Shown: positions 26,301-36,575, numbered from the stretch's first letter. The stretch: DNA of 64,000 nt from Paenibacillus polymyxa (GCF_015710975.1 NZ_CP049783.1:2291501-2355500); one strand, 5' to 3'. The notes: generated from the letters alone by a model not told the origin. Program-made: numbers and translations.

Positions 26301-26506
26301 GGGTGGGTCTCCTTTTCCGGTAAAATAAAAGATATATACACTATAACGAATTTATTTGCCGAAAATGTTAACTCTTTTTCATAACTTGCATCTTTTTTTG
26401 CTGAAGAGAGCATCCCGATTTTCATTTTATTGAGTTATGCGGTGTGAAAGGGTATATTTAAGGGAACAGGTTGTATACAGATTATACGGAAGAAAGGTTG
26501 ATTAGT

Positions 26507-28186
26507 GTGGAGAAGCCGATTACTCCCCCCAATTTTATTAAAAATGTTATTGAAGAGGATTTACGTACGGGTAAGGTCAAGGAGGTTGTTACACGCTTTC
26601 CACCTGAACCCAACGGATATTTGCATATTGGACATGCTAAAGCCATCTGGATCAATTTCTCGTTGGGAGATGAATTCGGAGGACGCACCAACCTGCGTTT
26701 TGATGATACCAATCCGGCGAAGGAAGACACGGAATACGTGAACTCCATTCAGGAGGACGTGAAGTGGCTTGGTTATGAATGGGAAGAAAAACATTTTGCT
26801 TCCAATTACTTTGAAGAGATGTACAAGCGTGCTATCCTGCTGATCCAAAAGGGGAAAGCCTACGTAGATGACCAAAGTGCGGACCAAATCCGTGAAACGC
26901 GCGGAACACTGACAGAACCGGGACAAAACAGCCCCTATCGGGATCGCAGTGTGGAAGACAATCTGAAACTGTTTGAAGAGATGCGTGCAGGCAAATACCA
27001 GAATGGTGAAAAGGTGCTGCGTGCCAAGATTGATATGGCTTCGCCAAACATCAATTTGCGTGACCCAGTTATTTACCGCATTTCACACACGGCCCATCAC
27101 AATACAGGCGATACCTGGTGCATCTATCCGATGTATTCCTATGCTCATCCGCTGGAAGATGCAATTGAGGGCGTAACGCATTCGCTGTGCTCGCTGGAGT
27201 TCGAAGATCAGCGCCCACTGTACGATTGGGTTGTAGCTGAATGCGAGATGGAAAACGTACCTCATCAATACGAATTTGGACGGCTAAATCTAGCTCAAAC
27301 GGTAACCAGCAAACGTAAGCTCAAGCTCCTGGTTGATGAAAAACACGTAGACGGTTGGGATGATCCGCGGATGCCGACCATTTCCGGTTTGCGTCGTCGT
27401 GGCTATACGCCAGAGGCCATTCGCAGCTTCGTATATGAGACAGGCATTTCCAAAGCCTACGGAGTCATTGATTTGCAGGTGTTGGAGCATTTTGCACGTG
27501 AGGATTTGAAGCTTAAGGCTCCTCGTACGATGGCAGTTATAGATCCGTTGAAGGTGGTCATTACGAACTATCCTGAAGGACAAGTGGAAATGCTGGAGGC
27601 GGAGAACAATACAGAAAATCCGGAGCTTGGAACACGCCAAATTCCGTTTTCTCGTGAGATTTATATTGAGCGTGAGGATTTCATGGAGAATCCGCCGAGC
27701 AAATACTTCCGTTTGTTCCCTGGTAATGAGGTGCGTCTCAAACATGCTTACTTCATTAAATGCAACGATGTCATTAAGGATGCGGACGGCCATGTAACGG
27801 AGATTCACTGTACCTATGATATAGAAACCAAGAGTGGATCGGGCTTTACGGGACGTAAAGTGAAAGGTACAATCCATTGGGTTGAGGCTACTCAGGCTGT
27901 TCCGGCTGAATTCCGTTTGTATGAGCCATTGATTAACGCAGAGGAACCAGAGGTGCTGGAAGAGGATGGATCGGAAAAAACATTCCTTGATCAATTAAAT
28001 CCGAACTCTTTGGAAATTGCTCATGGCTATGTGGAGCGGAATATGAAAGAAGCACAATCGCAGGACAAGTTCCAATTTTTCCGTCATGGTTATTTCAGTG
28101 TAGATCCCAAGCTTTCCAAACCGGGTGAGCCTGTATTTAACCGTGTGGTATCATTGAAAAGCTCTTTCCAATTGCCTAAGCAATAA
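26507..28186 (+). CDS. glnS: glutaminyl-tRNA synthetase
   Basis: 559-residue class I synthetase that charges tRNA-Gln with glutamine. GTG at 26507, 9 nt after GAAAGG, is preferred over TTG at 26471. The HIGH motif is HIGH at residues 40-43 in [11 protein letters not shown], preceded by RFPPEPNG; the KMSKS equivalent is TSKRKLK, and FDDTNP and [16 protein letters not shown] are GlnRS signatures. The C-terminal beta barrels bind the anticodon. Most Firmicutes lack GlnRS and make Gln-tRNA through GatCAB, so the gene is probably an ancient acquisition. No T-box is seen upstream. A terminator follows. Confidence 0.95.
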   Translation: MEKPITPPNFIKNVIEEDLRTGKVKEVVTRFPPEPNGYLHIGHAKAIWINFSLGDEFGGRTNLRFDDTNPAKEDTEYVNSIQEDVKWLGYEWEEKHFASNYFEEMYKRAILLIQKGKAYVDDQSADQIRETRGTLTEPGQNSPYRDRSVEDNLKLFEEMRAGKYQNGEKVLRAKIDMASPNINLRDPVIYRISHTAHHNTGDTWCIYPMYSYAHPLEDAIEGVTHSLCSLEFEDQRPLYDWVVAECEMENVPHQYEFGRLNLAQTVTSKRKLKLLVDEKHVDGWDDPRMPTISGLRRRGYTPEAIRSFVYETGISKAYGVIDLQVLEHFAREDLKLKAPRTMAVIDPLKVVITNYPEGQVEMLEAENNTENPELGTRQIPFSREIYIEREDFMENPPSKYFRLFPGNEVRLKHAYFIKCNDVIKDADGHVTEIHCTYDIETKSGSGFTGRKVKGTIHWVEATQAVPAEFRLYEPLINAEEPEVLEEDGSEKTFLDQLNPNSLEIAHGYVERNMKEAQSQDKFQFFRHGYFSVDPKLSKPGEPVFNRVVSLKSSFQLPKQ

Positions 28187-28234
28187 GACGTTGGAAACAG
28201 TGGGACGGATGGTTGCTTCATGCGACCAAGTGAA

Positions 28235-28263
28235 AAAGGAGTCTGCCAACGGCAGACTCCTTT
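28235..28263 (+). terminator. rho-independent terminator after glnS
   Basis: AAAGGAGTCTGCC pairs with GGCAGACTCCTTT around a short loop, followed by TATTTTA. Confidence 0.9.
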
Positions 28264-28313
28264 ATTTTACGCACAACCGTTCTTCAGAACATGTCCATTG
28301 ACTTGAAGACACT

Positions 28314-29561
28314 CTATTGTCGTTGTGGTGCTTCTTCTATTGGTTTATGCTCGCCTGGTTTGTGCTCGCCGCCATGTCCTGGCTGGTAACCGTTCTTGTA
28401 CAGCATATACCACATGATAGCGAATCCCGCAGAGCCCAGCAGGGCGAAGAAGACACCTGCATGGTACATCATTTCACCGCCGAAGTTCTGGAATAGCCAA
28501 CCGCCAGCAAAACCTGCTACGATACCGGATATACCACTCCAAGTCAAGGTATATACGGCCTGTCCGGATGATCGGTATGCTGCAGGAGTGAACAGGACGG
28601 TTAACTGGGTGCCTACATAGAAATATCCACCGAAGGTGACACAATGAAGTGCCTGAATGAACACAATCTGGATCGGGTCTGTAGCCAGCGCCATGAGTTC
28701 CCAACGTAAGGCAAACAGCAAACTGACGAGTGCCAAACAGCCGACCATCACGGTCATTTTTTTCCTCAAGAAGCGATCAAACAGTAAAAAGACAATAATT
28801 TCGAATACCGATGACATAAAAACGGCAAAACCAAGCATCAGCTTGGACCCACCCAGTTCGGTGATGTATAAGGACATAAAGGCGCCGTTGATTGAATTAG
28901 GAATTGATACAAGGATGCCTAACAAAATGAAGGATATGAAATATCCGTTTAATATAATACTGCCAAAGCCACGCAAATGAATGGTTGCCGTCTCCACAGT
29001 GCTTTTCAGTGGTGGAATTGCCAAAGTGCAGATCAATGCAGCCAGAAGAAGTATCGTAAAGATAGTCGATATACTGGATACTCCTGTGTGGTCAACAACG
29101 ATGCCGGCAACTGCCGCAGTCACAGCCCAACCGAAGGAACCCCATATGCGAAATGAACCAAATTTCCGGTCCGTGCCCTCAATATAACTGAGAATCAGGG
29201 TATTGCTTTGGGCAAATAACGGGCTTTGAAAAAAGTAAAAGCCAATCATCGACACATAAATCATGACATACGTGTGAACATGAAATAAAGCTTGGAGCAG
29301 TAACAGTGTACCTATAATCATAAATAATAGGATACGTCGGAGATTTCGGCTGCGGTCGCTTGTATATCCCCAGAAAGGATTCGCGAATACAGATACAAAA
29401 GGCCCGATGGCCATCAGACTCCCGATTTCCAGCTTGTCCATGCCGATATCTTGTAGATACAACGGAAAGAAGCTGGAGAAAATGACCATAGCTCCATATA
29501 GAAAAAAGTTATATAGCTTTAGGGAATATAGGGGAGTCTCTTGAATTTCTCTCTTTTGCAA
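28314..29561 (-). CDS. MFS transporter (LacY/nucleoside-symporter-like)
   Basis: 415 residues with 12 membrane helices. TTG at 29561 is the start, 11 nt after AAAGGA; an ATG nearby is in another frame. Features of the MFS_1-like family are FFLYGAMVIFSSFFPLYL, FANPFWGYTSDRSRNLRRIL (DRxxRR loop) and RKFGSFRIWGSFGWAVTAA, as in sugar or nucleoside proton symporters. The C-terminus ends in a hydrophilic His/Glu-rich tail (GHGGEHKPGEHKPIEE). Substrate unknown. It stands alone. Confidence 0.88.
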   Translation of the reverse strand: MQKREIQETPLYSLKLYNFFLYGAMVIFSSFFPLYLQDIGMDKLEIGSLMAIGPFVSVFANPFWGYTSDRSRNLRRILLFMIIGTLLLLQALFHVHTYVMIYVSMIGFYFFQSPLFAQSNTLILSYIEGTDRKFGSFRIWGSFGWAVTAAVAGIVVDHTGVSSISTIFTILLLAALICTLAIPPLKSTVETATIHLRGFGSIILNGYFISFILLGILVSIPNSINGAFMSLYITELGGSKLMLGFAVFMSSVFEIIVFLLFDRFLRKKMTVMVGCLALVSLLFALRWELMALATDPIQIVFIQALHCVTFGGYFYVGTQLTVLFTPAAYRSSGQAVYTLTWSGISGIVAGFAGGWLFQNFGGEMMYHAGVFFALLGSAGFAIMWYMLYKNGYQPGHGGEHKPGEHKPIEEAPQRQ

Positions 29562-30079
29562 GACAAGCCATTCCTTTCTTAGCCCGATAGAGAACTACGC
29601 ACCGATGTCGATCTGTGGGAATGTTCTTTATTCCAATGTATCATGTGTTGAAAGGGTTAACAAACCAATAAAATTACAATTATGTAATAATTATTTGATT
29701 ATACTAATTTGATATTGATTTAAATGAATTAATAATTTTTTCTTTATATTGCTAGCTTTTATTTTTGTGGTTCTAGAACACGACATACAGATGAATTGCG
29801 GCGTTGGAGTCTATATATTGTTGGTACAAACTGATGTTTTGTTGGTTACAAAGTTTTTATTTGTAAAGAGGTTCTTAAGACCTAAAGTTTACATAGTGAA
29901 TAACCGATATTTAATCCATAATCAGGTGAATTTAGGATTATTTTTTCTAAATAAAAATAGATTGTCGCAGATATTACATAAAATCAGAATGCTATTCCTA
30001 TTTGGTGATATATGGGGGTTAATTATCTGGCCTATATATTGTTTGGTTTTGTGAAATATTGGGTGGAAAGGATTGAAAA
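29562..30079. other. AT-rich 518-bp intergenic region
   Basis: The sequence is visibly poorer in G+C than its surroundings. An open frame of about 100 codons from TTG at 29749 lacks a ribosome site and encodes Leu/Phe/Ile-rich sequence, so I read it as chance. The one supported element is a sigma-D-like promoter at 29883-29910. The low G+C and lack of genes may mark an old insertion boundary. Confidence 0.5.
29883..29910 (+). promoter_or_regulatory. sigma-D (motility) type promoter
   Basis: TAAA at 29883-29886, a 16-nt spacer and ACCGATAT at 29903-29910 match TAAA-N15-GCCGATAT at 11 of 12 fixed bases. It lies 170 bp before the Maf-type gene and reads toward it. Confidence 0.65.
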
Positions 30080-31915
30080 ATGGCATCACAGCATCGTAGA
30101 GACAACTCCTTGTATCGTCGTTTTCCTCGGCTTCATTTGCTTCAGGCAGAAGAAGGGTATGAGTTGCTGACATCTGAAAGCAACAAGCCTAACATAGTAA
30201 CGACTCGTGAGGGACGTTCATATTACTTGCATGATCCTGATCAGCCTGCGCGGGAAGCAGAGTTGTTTGTATCTGGTTTTAAAGAAGTGGAACCTCAAGC
30301 GCACGTGATCTTTTTTGGGATAGGACTAGGGTATCATATTCGCGAATTTCTGCGCATACACCCAAATACTAGCTTCTCCATCGTCGAGCCGAACACTGGC
30401 GTGATGGACATTTTTTTACAGCATTTGAATGAGGAAGATTGGCTTGCTGGTAAGAAAATTGAAGAAGTTATGGTAGGAGCAATTACTGGGGAGACGATTG
30501 CAACATTGCACAGGTTAATTGACCGTGTATCTGGAGTGCTAGTTATTCCGTGGCTCCCGTATCGCGCCTTATTTACTGCGAATCTGAAGAAGTTTAATGA
30601 AACATTGTACAGAATGGTCTCTAACAAGAAGGACAAAATGGCTATCAACCATGTTTACGAGAAAAAGTGGGCGCTAAACAGTATGCACAATTTCCCCTTT
30701 ATTTTACATAGTTCTGACTTTCTACAAGCCGGCTCAGAGTTTATTGCGGGCAAGCCCGTCTTGATTGTTTCTGCTGGCCCTTCGCTTAACGACGAAATTG
30801 AGCACCTTCGCTACATTCGGGAGAATAATCTTGCATACCTGTTTACAGTAGGTTCAGCAGTGAACACGCTGGTGGAGCATGGCATTTATCCGCACGGAAC
30901 ATTTAGTTATGACCCTAATGAATACAACGTAAATGTAATTCAGAAAGTGATCGACAAGCAAATTGATTCTATACCCCTCATTTTCGGCAGTACAGTCGGT
31001 AAACACACACTCGATGACTATCCAGGGCGTCTTATGCATATCATCATCTCTCAGGATGAACTCTCCAAGCATGTATTGCGCACATCTGAGGGAAATAAGC
31101 CAACGATTATTAACGACGCTCCTTCTGTAGCTGTCATTGCGCTTCAATGTATGATCCGGATGAAAGCAGACCCTATTGTGTTGGTAGGTCAAAACTTAGC
31201 TTATCGGGGCGAGCAATATTATGCTGAGGGAATTACCAATTCCCCAGGAATTCCGGTTGGTGTCAATTCACCGTTTGTTGAGGGGGTCCATGGCGAACAG
31301 GTTGTCACAAATCAGTCTTTTATAAAAATGAAAACGGAAATGGAATTTTACATCAATATGGCGAGAGGTATTGAATTTATTAACACAACACATGAGGGTG
31401 CTGTTATTAAGGGGACATCTTTCCGAAAACTGGAAGAAGTAATCCAGGCTCATTTAAAAGGTTCGACTGATGATTCGTGGCTGCAAACTAGCAGTAGTTC
31501 GGAATACGATCTCTTGTTTCTGAAGTCACGTATTGAAGAGCACCAGCGGGATGAAGAGGTTTATCTAGACATTATGGAACAGATTCATCATGTTTTGCTG
31601 GGTATCAAAAATAAACTCAGTCTGAAACAGGCCCATATGCTAAATGTGTCCTTCGGGCAGTTTGATGACCTTTTTTCTACATTATTGAAAAATGATTTCT
31701 TCAAGATATTCATTCTACCTCGCCATCGTATGAGGTATGAGTTTTTATACAACAAAATGGACGCCATCCAGAATAGTAGAAATCCTCTGATCAGAGGGGA
31801 GCAAATTCTACTATACTTCGGGGACTTCATATGGAAATGTCAGCAGGACTATATGAAAATCAAGAACGAGATTCATGAGTTTTACCGCCTTGTTTTTACT
31901 TATGTGAACGAATAG
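30080..31915 (+). CDS. Maf-type motility-associated glycosyltransferase-like protein (DUF115)
   Basis: 611 residues, cytoplasmic. The central domain has KPVLIVSAGPSLNDEIEHL, the MAF/MptE-like signature, then LAYLFTVGSAVNTLVEHGI and PTIINDAPSVAVIAL, ending with DPIVLVGQNLAYRGEQYY. In Aeromonas, Clostridium and Geobacillus, Maf proteins transfer nonulosonic-acid sugars to flagellin and are needed for motility. A sigma-D-like promoter upstream agrees with that role. No flagellin gene is nearby; the neighbour is an SLH surface protein, so glycosylation of the surface layer is the alternative. AAAGGATTGAAAA precedes ATG. Confidence 0.85.
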   Translation: MASQHRRDNSLYRRFPRLHLLQAEEGYELLTSESNKPNIVTTREGRSYYLHDPDQPAREAELFVSGFKEVEPQAHVIFFGIGLGYHIREFLRIHPNTSFSIVEPNTGVMDIFLQHLNEEDWLAGKKIEEVMVGAITGETIATLHRLIDRVSGVLVIPWLPYRALFTANLKKFNETLYRMVSNKKDKMAINHVYEKKWALNSMHNFPFILHSSDFLQAGSEFIAGKPVLIVSAGPSLNDEIEHLRYIRENNLAYLFTVGSAVNTLVEHGIYPHGTFSYDPNEYNVNVIQKVIDKQIDSIPLIFGSTVGKHTLDDYPGRLMHIIISQDELSKHVLRTSEGNKPTIINDAPSVAVIALQCMIRMKADPIVLVGQNLAYRGEQYYAEGITNSPGIPVGVNSPFVEGVHGEQVVTNQSFIKMKTEMEFYINMARGIEFINTTHEGAVIKGTSFRKLEEVIQAHLKGSTDDSWLQTSSSSEYDLLFLKSRIEEHQRDEEVYLDIMEQIHHVLLGIKNKLSLKQAHMLNVSFGQFDDLFSTLLKNDFFKIFILPRHRMRYEFLYNKMDAIQNSRNPLIRGEQILLYFGDFIWKCQQDYMKIKNEIHEFYRLVFTYVNE

Positions 31916-31936
31916 GCTTCATAAGCCTTATTCGTT
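31907..31936 (+). terminator. hairpin at the end of the Maf gene
   Basis: AACGAATAGGCTT at 31907-31919, which includes the stop codon, pairs with AAGCCTTATTCGTT at 31923-31936 with one bulge. No T tract follows, so termination may be weak. Confidence 0.6.
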
Positions 31937-32048
31937 AGCCTAGTGACATGAAGGGTAGGTTCAGTGTTCGTTTTATGTACGGTTTATACAGTACAGATCT
32001 AAGGTATCGATTACCACGGCAGAAATCCTGAAATAAAGGGAGTATATT

Positions 32049-35000
32049 ATGAGCGAGAAAAAAAGAAATATGAAACGTTTAAACAGAATGATCAAGGCAA
32101 GTGTATTAACCACACAGGTATTTAATCTAGCTAATCCTTATATGTTGTCAACGTTTGCAGCGGAAAGCCCCAGCAGTGAAATCAAAGAAAATACAGATGT
32201 AGCGGATACATTTTCCACAGGTGGCTCTCCTCTAAGTGTGGCTTCATCTGTCTACATGCAGGCGAAAATGGAAGAACCTCCTCAGTATACCTGGCTATCT
32301 CCACAGCTCGAAAGTGGGGTTTCCCTGTCTGTCAATCTGTCCATGTTGTTCAGTAAGGATGTAGAACTGGGCACAGGCCATCTCACCGTACAGCAGTGGG
32401 ATGGAACCGAAGTTGGGCGGATTGACGTCAGCGGAGGAACAGTTGCAGGAGGTACGGTACATATCAGTGGTCACGACGTGTGGATGCAACTGGACCATCC
32501 GCTAGCCGACAATACTCGGTACTATGTAGAAGTCAGCTCAGGCATGTTTGTAGATCGTGGAGGCCAGGGATCGAACGGGGTATGGGACAAGAGCATGTGG
32601 AACTTCGTGACCGCAGATGAGACGGCGCCGAAGCTGGTATCGAAGTCACCAGAAGGCCTTTATTTAAGTGGTGTGAGTCTAGGAAAAGCGTACTTTAGCA
32701 TGGAGTTTAATGAGTCAGTAAGATGGGACCATGGGTATATACGGCTGCATGAAGCTTCGGGAGGAGCCGTGGTCCGTGAGTTGCGAATATCTGGCGGAGG
32801 GGACTGGAACCGGACATATGAGGTGTCAGGTCAAGAGAAGGTGGCGTACTTTATGCTATCGGGTGGACTGGAAGAAGGGAAGCCTTATTATGTGGAAATC
32901 ACCTCTGGAGCACTGGCAGATATGGAAATGAATCCGTATGCGGGAGTGCACACTCCACAGGAATGGACGTTCCGTACGGGGGATATGAAGCCATATTATA
33001 CACAACTGTATCCGCAGGGAAGCGGTCAGGAGTTGACGCCGACTCTGGACATGATCTTCAGCGAAGATATGCAACTGGGCACAGGTCATCTCACCGTGCA
33101 CCAGTGGGATGGAACCGAGGTTGGACGGATTGACGTCAGCGGAGGAACAGTTGCAGGAGGTACGGTACATATCAGTGGTCACGACGTGTGGATGCAACTG
33201 GACCATCCGCTAGCCGACAATACTCGGTACTATGTAGAAGTCAGCTCAGGCATGTTTGTAGATCGTGGAGGCCAGGGATCGAACGGGGTATGGGACAAGA
33301 GCATGTGGAACTTCGTGACCGCAGATGAGACGGCGCCGAAGCTGGTATCGAAGTCACCAGAAGGCCTTTATTTAAGTGGTGTGAGTCTAGGAAAAGCGTA
33401 CTTTAGCATGGAGTTTAATGAGTCAGTAAGATGGGACCATGGGTATATACGGCTGCATGAAGCTTCGGGAGGAGCCGTGGTCCGTGAGTTGCGAATATCT
33501 GGCGGAGGGGACTGGAACCGGACATATGAGGTGTCAGGTCAAGAGAAGGTGGCGTACTTTATGCTATCGGGTGGACTGGAAGAAGGGAAGCCTTATTATG
33601 TGGAAATCACCTCTGGAGCACTGACAGATATGGCAATGAATCCGTATGCGGGAGTGCACACTCCACAGGAATGGACGTTCCGTACGGGGGATATGAAGCC
33701 ATATTATACACAACTGTATCCGCAGGGAAGCGGTCAGGAGTTGACGCCGACTCTGGACATGATCTTCAGCGAAGATATGCAACTGGGTGCAGGTCATCTC
33801 ACCGTGCACCAGTGGGATGGAACCGAGGTTGGACGGATTGACGTCAGCGGAGGAACAGTTGCAGGAGGTACGGTACATATCAGTGGTCACGACGTGTGGA
33901 TGCAACTGGACCATCCGCTGGCAGACAATACTCGGTATTATGTAGAAGTCAGCTCAGGCATGTTTGTAGATCGTGGAGGCCAGGGATCGAACGGGGTATG
34001 GGACAAGAGCATGTGGAACTTCGTGACCGCAGATGAGACGGCGCCGAAGCTGGTATCGAAGTCACCAGAAGGCCTTTATTTAAGTGGTGTGAGTCTAGGA
34101 AAAGCGTACTTTAGCATGGAGTTTAATGAGTCAGTAAGATGGGACCATGGGTATATACGGCTGCATGAAGCTTCGGGAGGAGCCGTGGTCCGTGAGTTGC
34201 GAATATCTGGCGGAGGGGACTGGAACCGGACATATGAGGTGTCAGGTCAAGAGAAGGTGGCGTACTTTATGCTATCGGGTGGACTGGAAGAAGGGAAGCC
34301 TTATTATGTGGAAATCACCTCTGGAGCACTGACAGATATGGCAATGAATCCGTATGCGGGAGCGCACACTCCACAGGAATGGACATTCCGTACAGGGGAT
34401 GACCACTCACATCGTTCTAAGGATAAAGAAACGTCTGATCAGGATACTTTGTCTGCTGCTTCCCAAACAGAGACCAAGACGGATGCCGTATTAACAGACG
34501 TTAAAACAGCATCCGATAAGAGTAGTACTATTCAGCTTATTGGTTTGAATGATGAAGTCGCTAGTCAAGCTCTGAATGTTACAAATGTTGACCAGAAAGA
34601 ACTGGTGGTTGATGCTTCAGGCTATAGTAAAGCAGCAAAAGTGAGTATACCTTCCGCCTTTTTAAAACAATACAAGAAAGAAAACACAAATCTGCCGATA
34701 AGCATACGGACAGATGTAGCTCAGTTTACTCTTTCTACTGAACTGATCGATAAATTGGTTTCGTTATATCCAGAAGAAAGCCTGACAGTCAAAATTTCGT
34801 CGTTAACAGACGAAAACGGGACACAAGTAAGACAAGCTATTGCTGATACAGGGCTAACGGATGTTTTGGTGAATCCGGTTGACTTTAAGCTTATGGCTGG
34901 AAATCAAGAGATCACTGAATTTTTCGGGAATTACGTGGAGCGGAAATTGATTCTGGGGCTTCAAGTTGATCCTGAGCATGTAGTGGCTGTATGGTTCGAT

Positions 35001-35678
35001 CCTAAGACAGGTGCTTTATCGTCTGTTCCCGTATTGGTCCGAAATGTAAATGGACAAACGGAGGCAATCATCAAATCCAATCATAACAGTATTTATGCTG
35101 TAGTCTTAGCAGACAAAAAATTTAAGGATCTGGAGAATCATTGGGCGCAAAAAGATGTGGAAATGATGGCAAACAAGCTAATTGTCAAAGGTGTTCAGCC
35201 TGATATTTTTGAGCCAAATCGGGCTATAACAAGAGCTGAATTTGTGGCACTGCTTGTCCGTGGATTGGGTATGCAGGAAAAGCCATTACCTAAACACTTT
35301 ACAGATATAAAAGAAGATGCCTGGTATGCTGGTAGTGTTGGAGCTGCGATAGATGCAGGTCTGATCCGAGGTTACGGGAATCAGTCATTTGGACCAGAAA
35401 AGGTGATTACTCGCGAGGAAATTGCGGTCATTGCTGAAAAGGCTGTAGATTACGTTCAGACTTTAAATACCATTCCTTCTAGTGAGGAATATAAAGAGGT
35501 TTACAACGATTCTTCTACTGTTTCTCCTTGGGCCCAACAGGCTATGGCGCAGGCTACAGAGCAAGGGTTAATTAAGGGCGTGTCTCCAGACCTGCTTGCT
35601 CCCAAACAACATGCAACACGGGTAGAAGCAACTTCGATATTAAAACGGTTTTTGCAACTGATTAAATTTACAAACTAA
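32049..35678 (+). CDS. SLH-domain surface protein with tandem Ig-like repeats
   Basis: 1209 residues. A basic N-terminus and signal sequence end near residue 38 (LSTFAAESP). Then come three near-identical 236-residue units, each made of two SbsA-type Ig-like (Big_5) domains, one starting near LGTGHLTVHQWDGTEVG and the other near TAPKLVSKSPEGLYLSG. After a linker and a unique 250-residue region, three SLH domains close the protein (KFKDLENHWAQKDVEMM, HFTDIKEDAWYAGSVG, VYNDSSTVSPWAQQAM), which bind pyruvylated wall polymer. It is an adhesin or surface-layer protein; no catalytic domain is seen. AAAGGGAG precedes ATG at 32049. Confidence 0.9.
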   Translation: MSEKKRNMKRLNRMIKASVLTTQVFNLANPYMLSTFAAESPSSEIKENTDVADTFSTGGSPLSVASSVYMQAKMEEPPQYTWLSPQLESGVSLSVNLSMLFSKDVELGTGHLTVQQWDGTEVGRIDVSGGTVAGGTVHISGHDVWMQLDHPLADNTRYYVEVSSGMFVDRGGQGSNGVWDKSMWNFVTADETAPKLVSKSPEGLYLSGVSLGKAYFSMEFNESVRWDHGYIRLHEASGGAVVRELRISGGGDWNRTYEVSGQEKVAYFMLSGGLEEGKPYYVEITSGALADMEMNPYAGVHTPQEWTFRTGDMKPYYTQLYPQGSGQELTPTLDMIFSEDMQLGTGHLTVHQWDGTEVGRIDVSGGTVAGGTVHISGHDVWMQLDHPLADNTRYYVEVSSGMFVDRGGQGSNGVWDKSMWNFVTADETAPKLVSKSPEGLYLSGVSLGKAYFSMEFNESVRWDHGYIRLHEASGGAVVRELRISGGGDWNRTYEVSGQEKVAYFMLSGGLEEGKPYYVEITSGALTDMAMNPYAGVHTPQEWTFRTGDMKPYYTQLYPQGSGQELTPTLDMIFSEDMQLGAGHLTVHQWDGTEVGRIDVSGGTVAGGTVHISGHDVWMQLDHPLADNTRYYVEVSSGMFVDRGGQGSNGVWDKSMWNFVTADETAPKLVSKSPEGLYLSGVSLGKAYFSMEFNESVRWDHGYIRLHEASGGAVVRELRISGGGDWNRTYEVSGQEKVAYFMLSGGLEEGKPYYVEITSGALTDMAMNPYAGAHTPQEWTFRTGDDHSHRSKDKETSDQDTLSAASQTETKTDAVLTDVKTASDKSSTIQLIGLNDEVASQALNVTNVDQKELVVDASGYSKAAKVSIPSAFLKQYKKENTNLPISIRTDVAQFTLSTELIDKLVSLYPEESLTVKISSLTDENGTQVRQAIADTGLTDVLVNPVDFKLMAGNQEITEFFGNYVERKLILGLQVDPEHVVAVWFDPKTGALSSVPVLVRNVNGQTEAIIKSNHNSIYAVVLADKKFKDLENHWAQKDVEMMANKLIVKGVQPDIFEPNRAITRAEFVALLVRGLGMQEKPLPKHFTDIKEDAWYAGSVGAAIDAGLIRGYGNQSFGPEKVITREEIAVIAEKAVDYVQTLNTIPSSEEYKEVYNDSSTVSPWAQQAMAQATEQGLIKGVSPDLLAPKQHATRVEATSILKRFLQLIKFTN
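32366..34400 (+). repeat. 708-bp near-identical tandem repeat (nearly three copies)
   Basis: The block starting CTGGGCACAGGCCATCTCAC at 32366 recurs at 33074 and, with minor changes, at 33782. Internal landmarks such as ATGGGACCATGGGTATATAC recur at 708-bp intervals. Copies differ by only a few bases (for example CAGCAG/CACCAG and GAAATG/GCAATG). The third copy ends near 34400. Confidence 0.95.
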
Positions 35679-35712
35679 AGAACAATAAATTAGACGAATA
35701 AGTACTCTTTTT

Positions 35713-35741
35713 TGGCGGTCCGTGGGGATCGCCGTTTTTTT
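35713..35741 (+). terminator. rho-independent terminator after the SLH gene
   Basis: GGCGGTCC pairs with GGGATCGCC around a short loop, followed by seven Ts. Confidence 0.85.
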
Positions 35742-35813
35742 ATGCTTTATAATAAATGCTATGATTAGAGCTATCGCTGTTTCAAGATAGTTTTTTAGAA
35801 AAAAGGAGGTGCG

Positions 35814-36575
35814 ATGGTGGTGGAGGTGACTGGAATTATTGTGGCGGGTGGACGCTCTAGCAGAATGGGACAGGACAAAGCACTGCTCAAGTTCGGAGGA
35901 GTTACGGTACTGGAGAGGATAGTTGCTGAGCTAGAGAAAGTCGCGGGAAGAGTTATTGTAGTGACTCGGGATTCACAACAGTATAGGGCACTTGGGCTGG
36001 AAACAACGGAAGATCTATATCCAGGCTTGGGTCCTTTGAGCGGTATCCATGCAGGACTTTCTGCTTCCAAAACAGAATGGGGGGTCGTAGTAGCCTGCGA
36101 TATGCCTCTTGTGCAACAAGAGATATTCCATGCTTTACTTGCACACGCAACAAACTGGGAAGCTGCGCAAGAGATAGCTAATGAAAAAAGGAAGCAACAG
36201 GTCCAAAGAGAGCAAAAAACATTTTGTGGAAAAGGCTTATTGCCTCAGTCAACACAACTAGAATTACAGGCGATAATTGCATCTGTGGATGGACGTATAC
36301 ATCCGTTGCTGGGGCTATATCATCGAAGTGTGCTGCCTTCTGCTGAGCAATGCCTACGGAGTGGCCGGCTTCGTCTGATCGACTGGCTGAACTCCTTGAA
36401 TGTTCGTTATGAGAAAGCTGGCGAATGGCCGGGAGCGAGCTTAGACATGTGGAAGCAAGCTGTGTTTAACATGAACTATCCACAGGATTACCAGCTTATC
36501 GCGAAACAATTGGAGGGTATACAACACGTACCGTCCATGCAAAAAACAGAGAATAGAGAAAACCTAGAAAAATAA
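35814..36575 (+). CDS. mobA: molybdenum cofactor guanylyltransferase
   Basis: 253 residues. MobA joins GMP to molybdopterin to make the MGD cofactor used by DMSO-reductase-type enzymes. The nucleotide motif GIIVAGGRSSRMGQDKALL sits at residues 7-25, and DLYPGLGPLSGIHAGL and VVACDMPLV are typical. Between residues 115 and 160 there is a Lys/Gln-rich insert (KRKQQVQREQKTFCGKG) longer than in most homologues. No other cofactor genes are near. AAAAGGAGGTGCG gives an excellent ribosome site. It likely serves the molybdoenzyme at 20.8-22.9 kb, among others. Confidence 0.9.
   Translation: MVVEVTGIIVAGGRSSRMGQDKALLKFGGVTVLERIVAELEKVAGRVIVVTRDSQQYRALGLETTEDLYPGLGPLSGIHAGLSASKTEWGVVVACDMPLVQQEIFHALLAHATNWEAAQEIANEKRKQQVQREQKTFCGKGLLPQSTQLELQAIIASVDGRIHPLLGLYHRSVLPSAEQCLRSGRLRLIDWLNSLNVRYEKAGEWPGASLDMWKQAVFNMNYPQDYQLIAKQLEGIQHVPSMQKTENRENLEK

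Noticed and set aside
26301..26506. T-box or other leader before glnS
   Set aside because: No T-box AGGGUGGNACCGCG-type sequence or terminator-antiterminator is present.
29749..30054. Frame of about 100 codons in the AT-rich gap before the Maf gene
   Set aside because: No ribosome site, Leu/Ile/Phe-rich composition from AT bias, and it overlaps the promoter region.
32366..34400. Possible CRISPR-like or transposon repeat
   Set aside because: The repeats are 708 bp, in frame and encode Ig-like domains of one surface protein, with no spacers.
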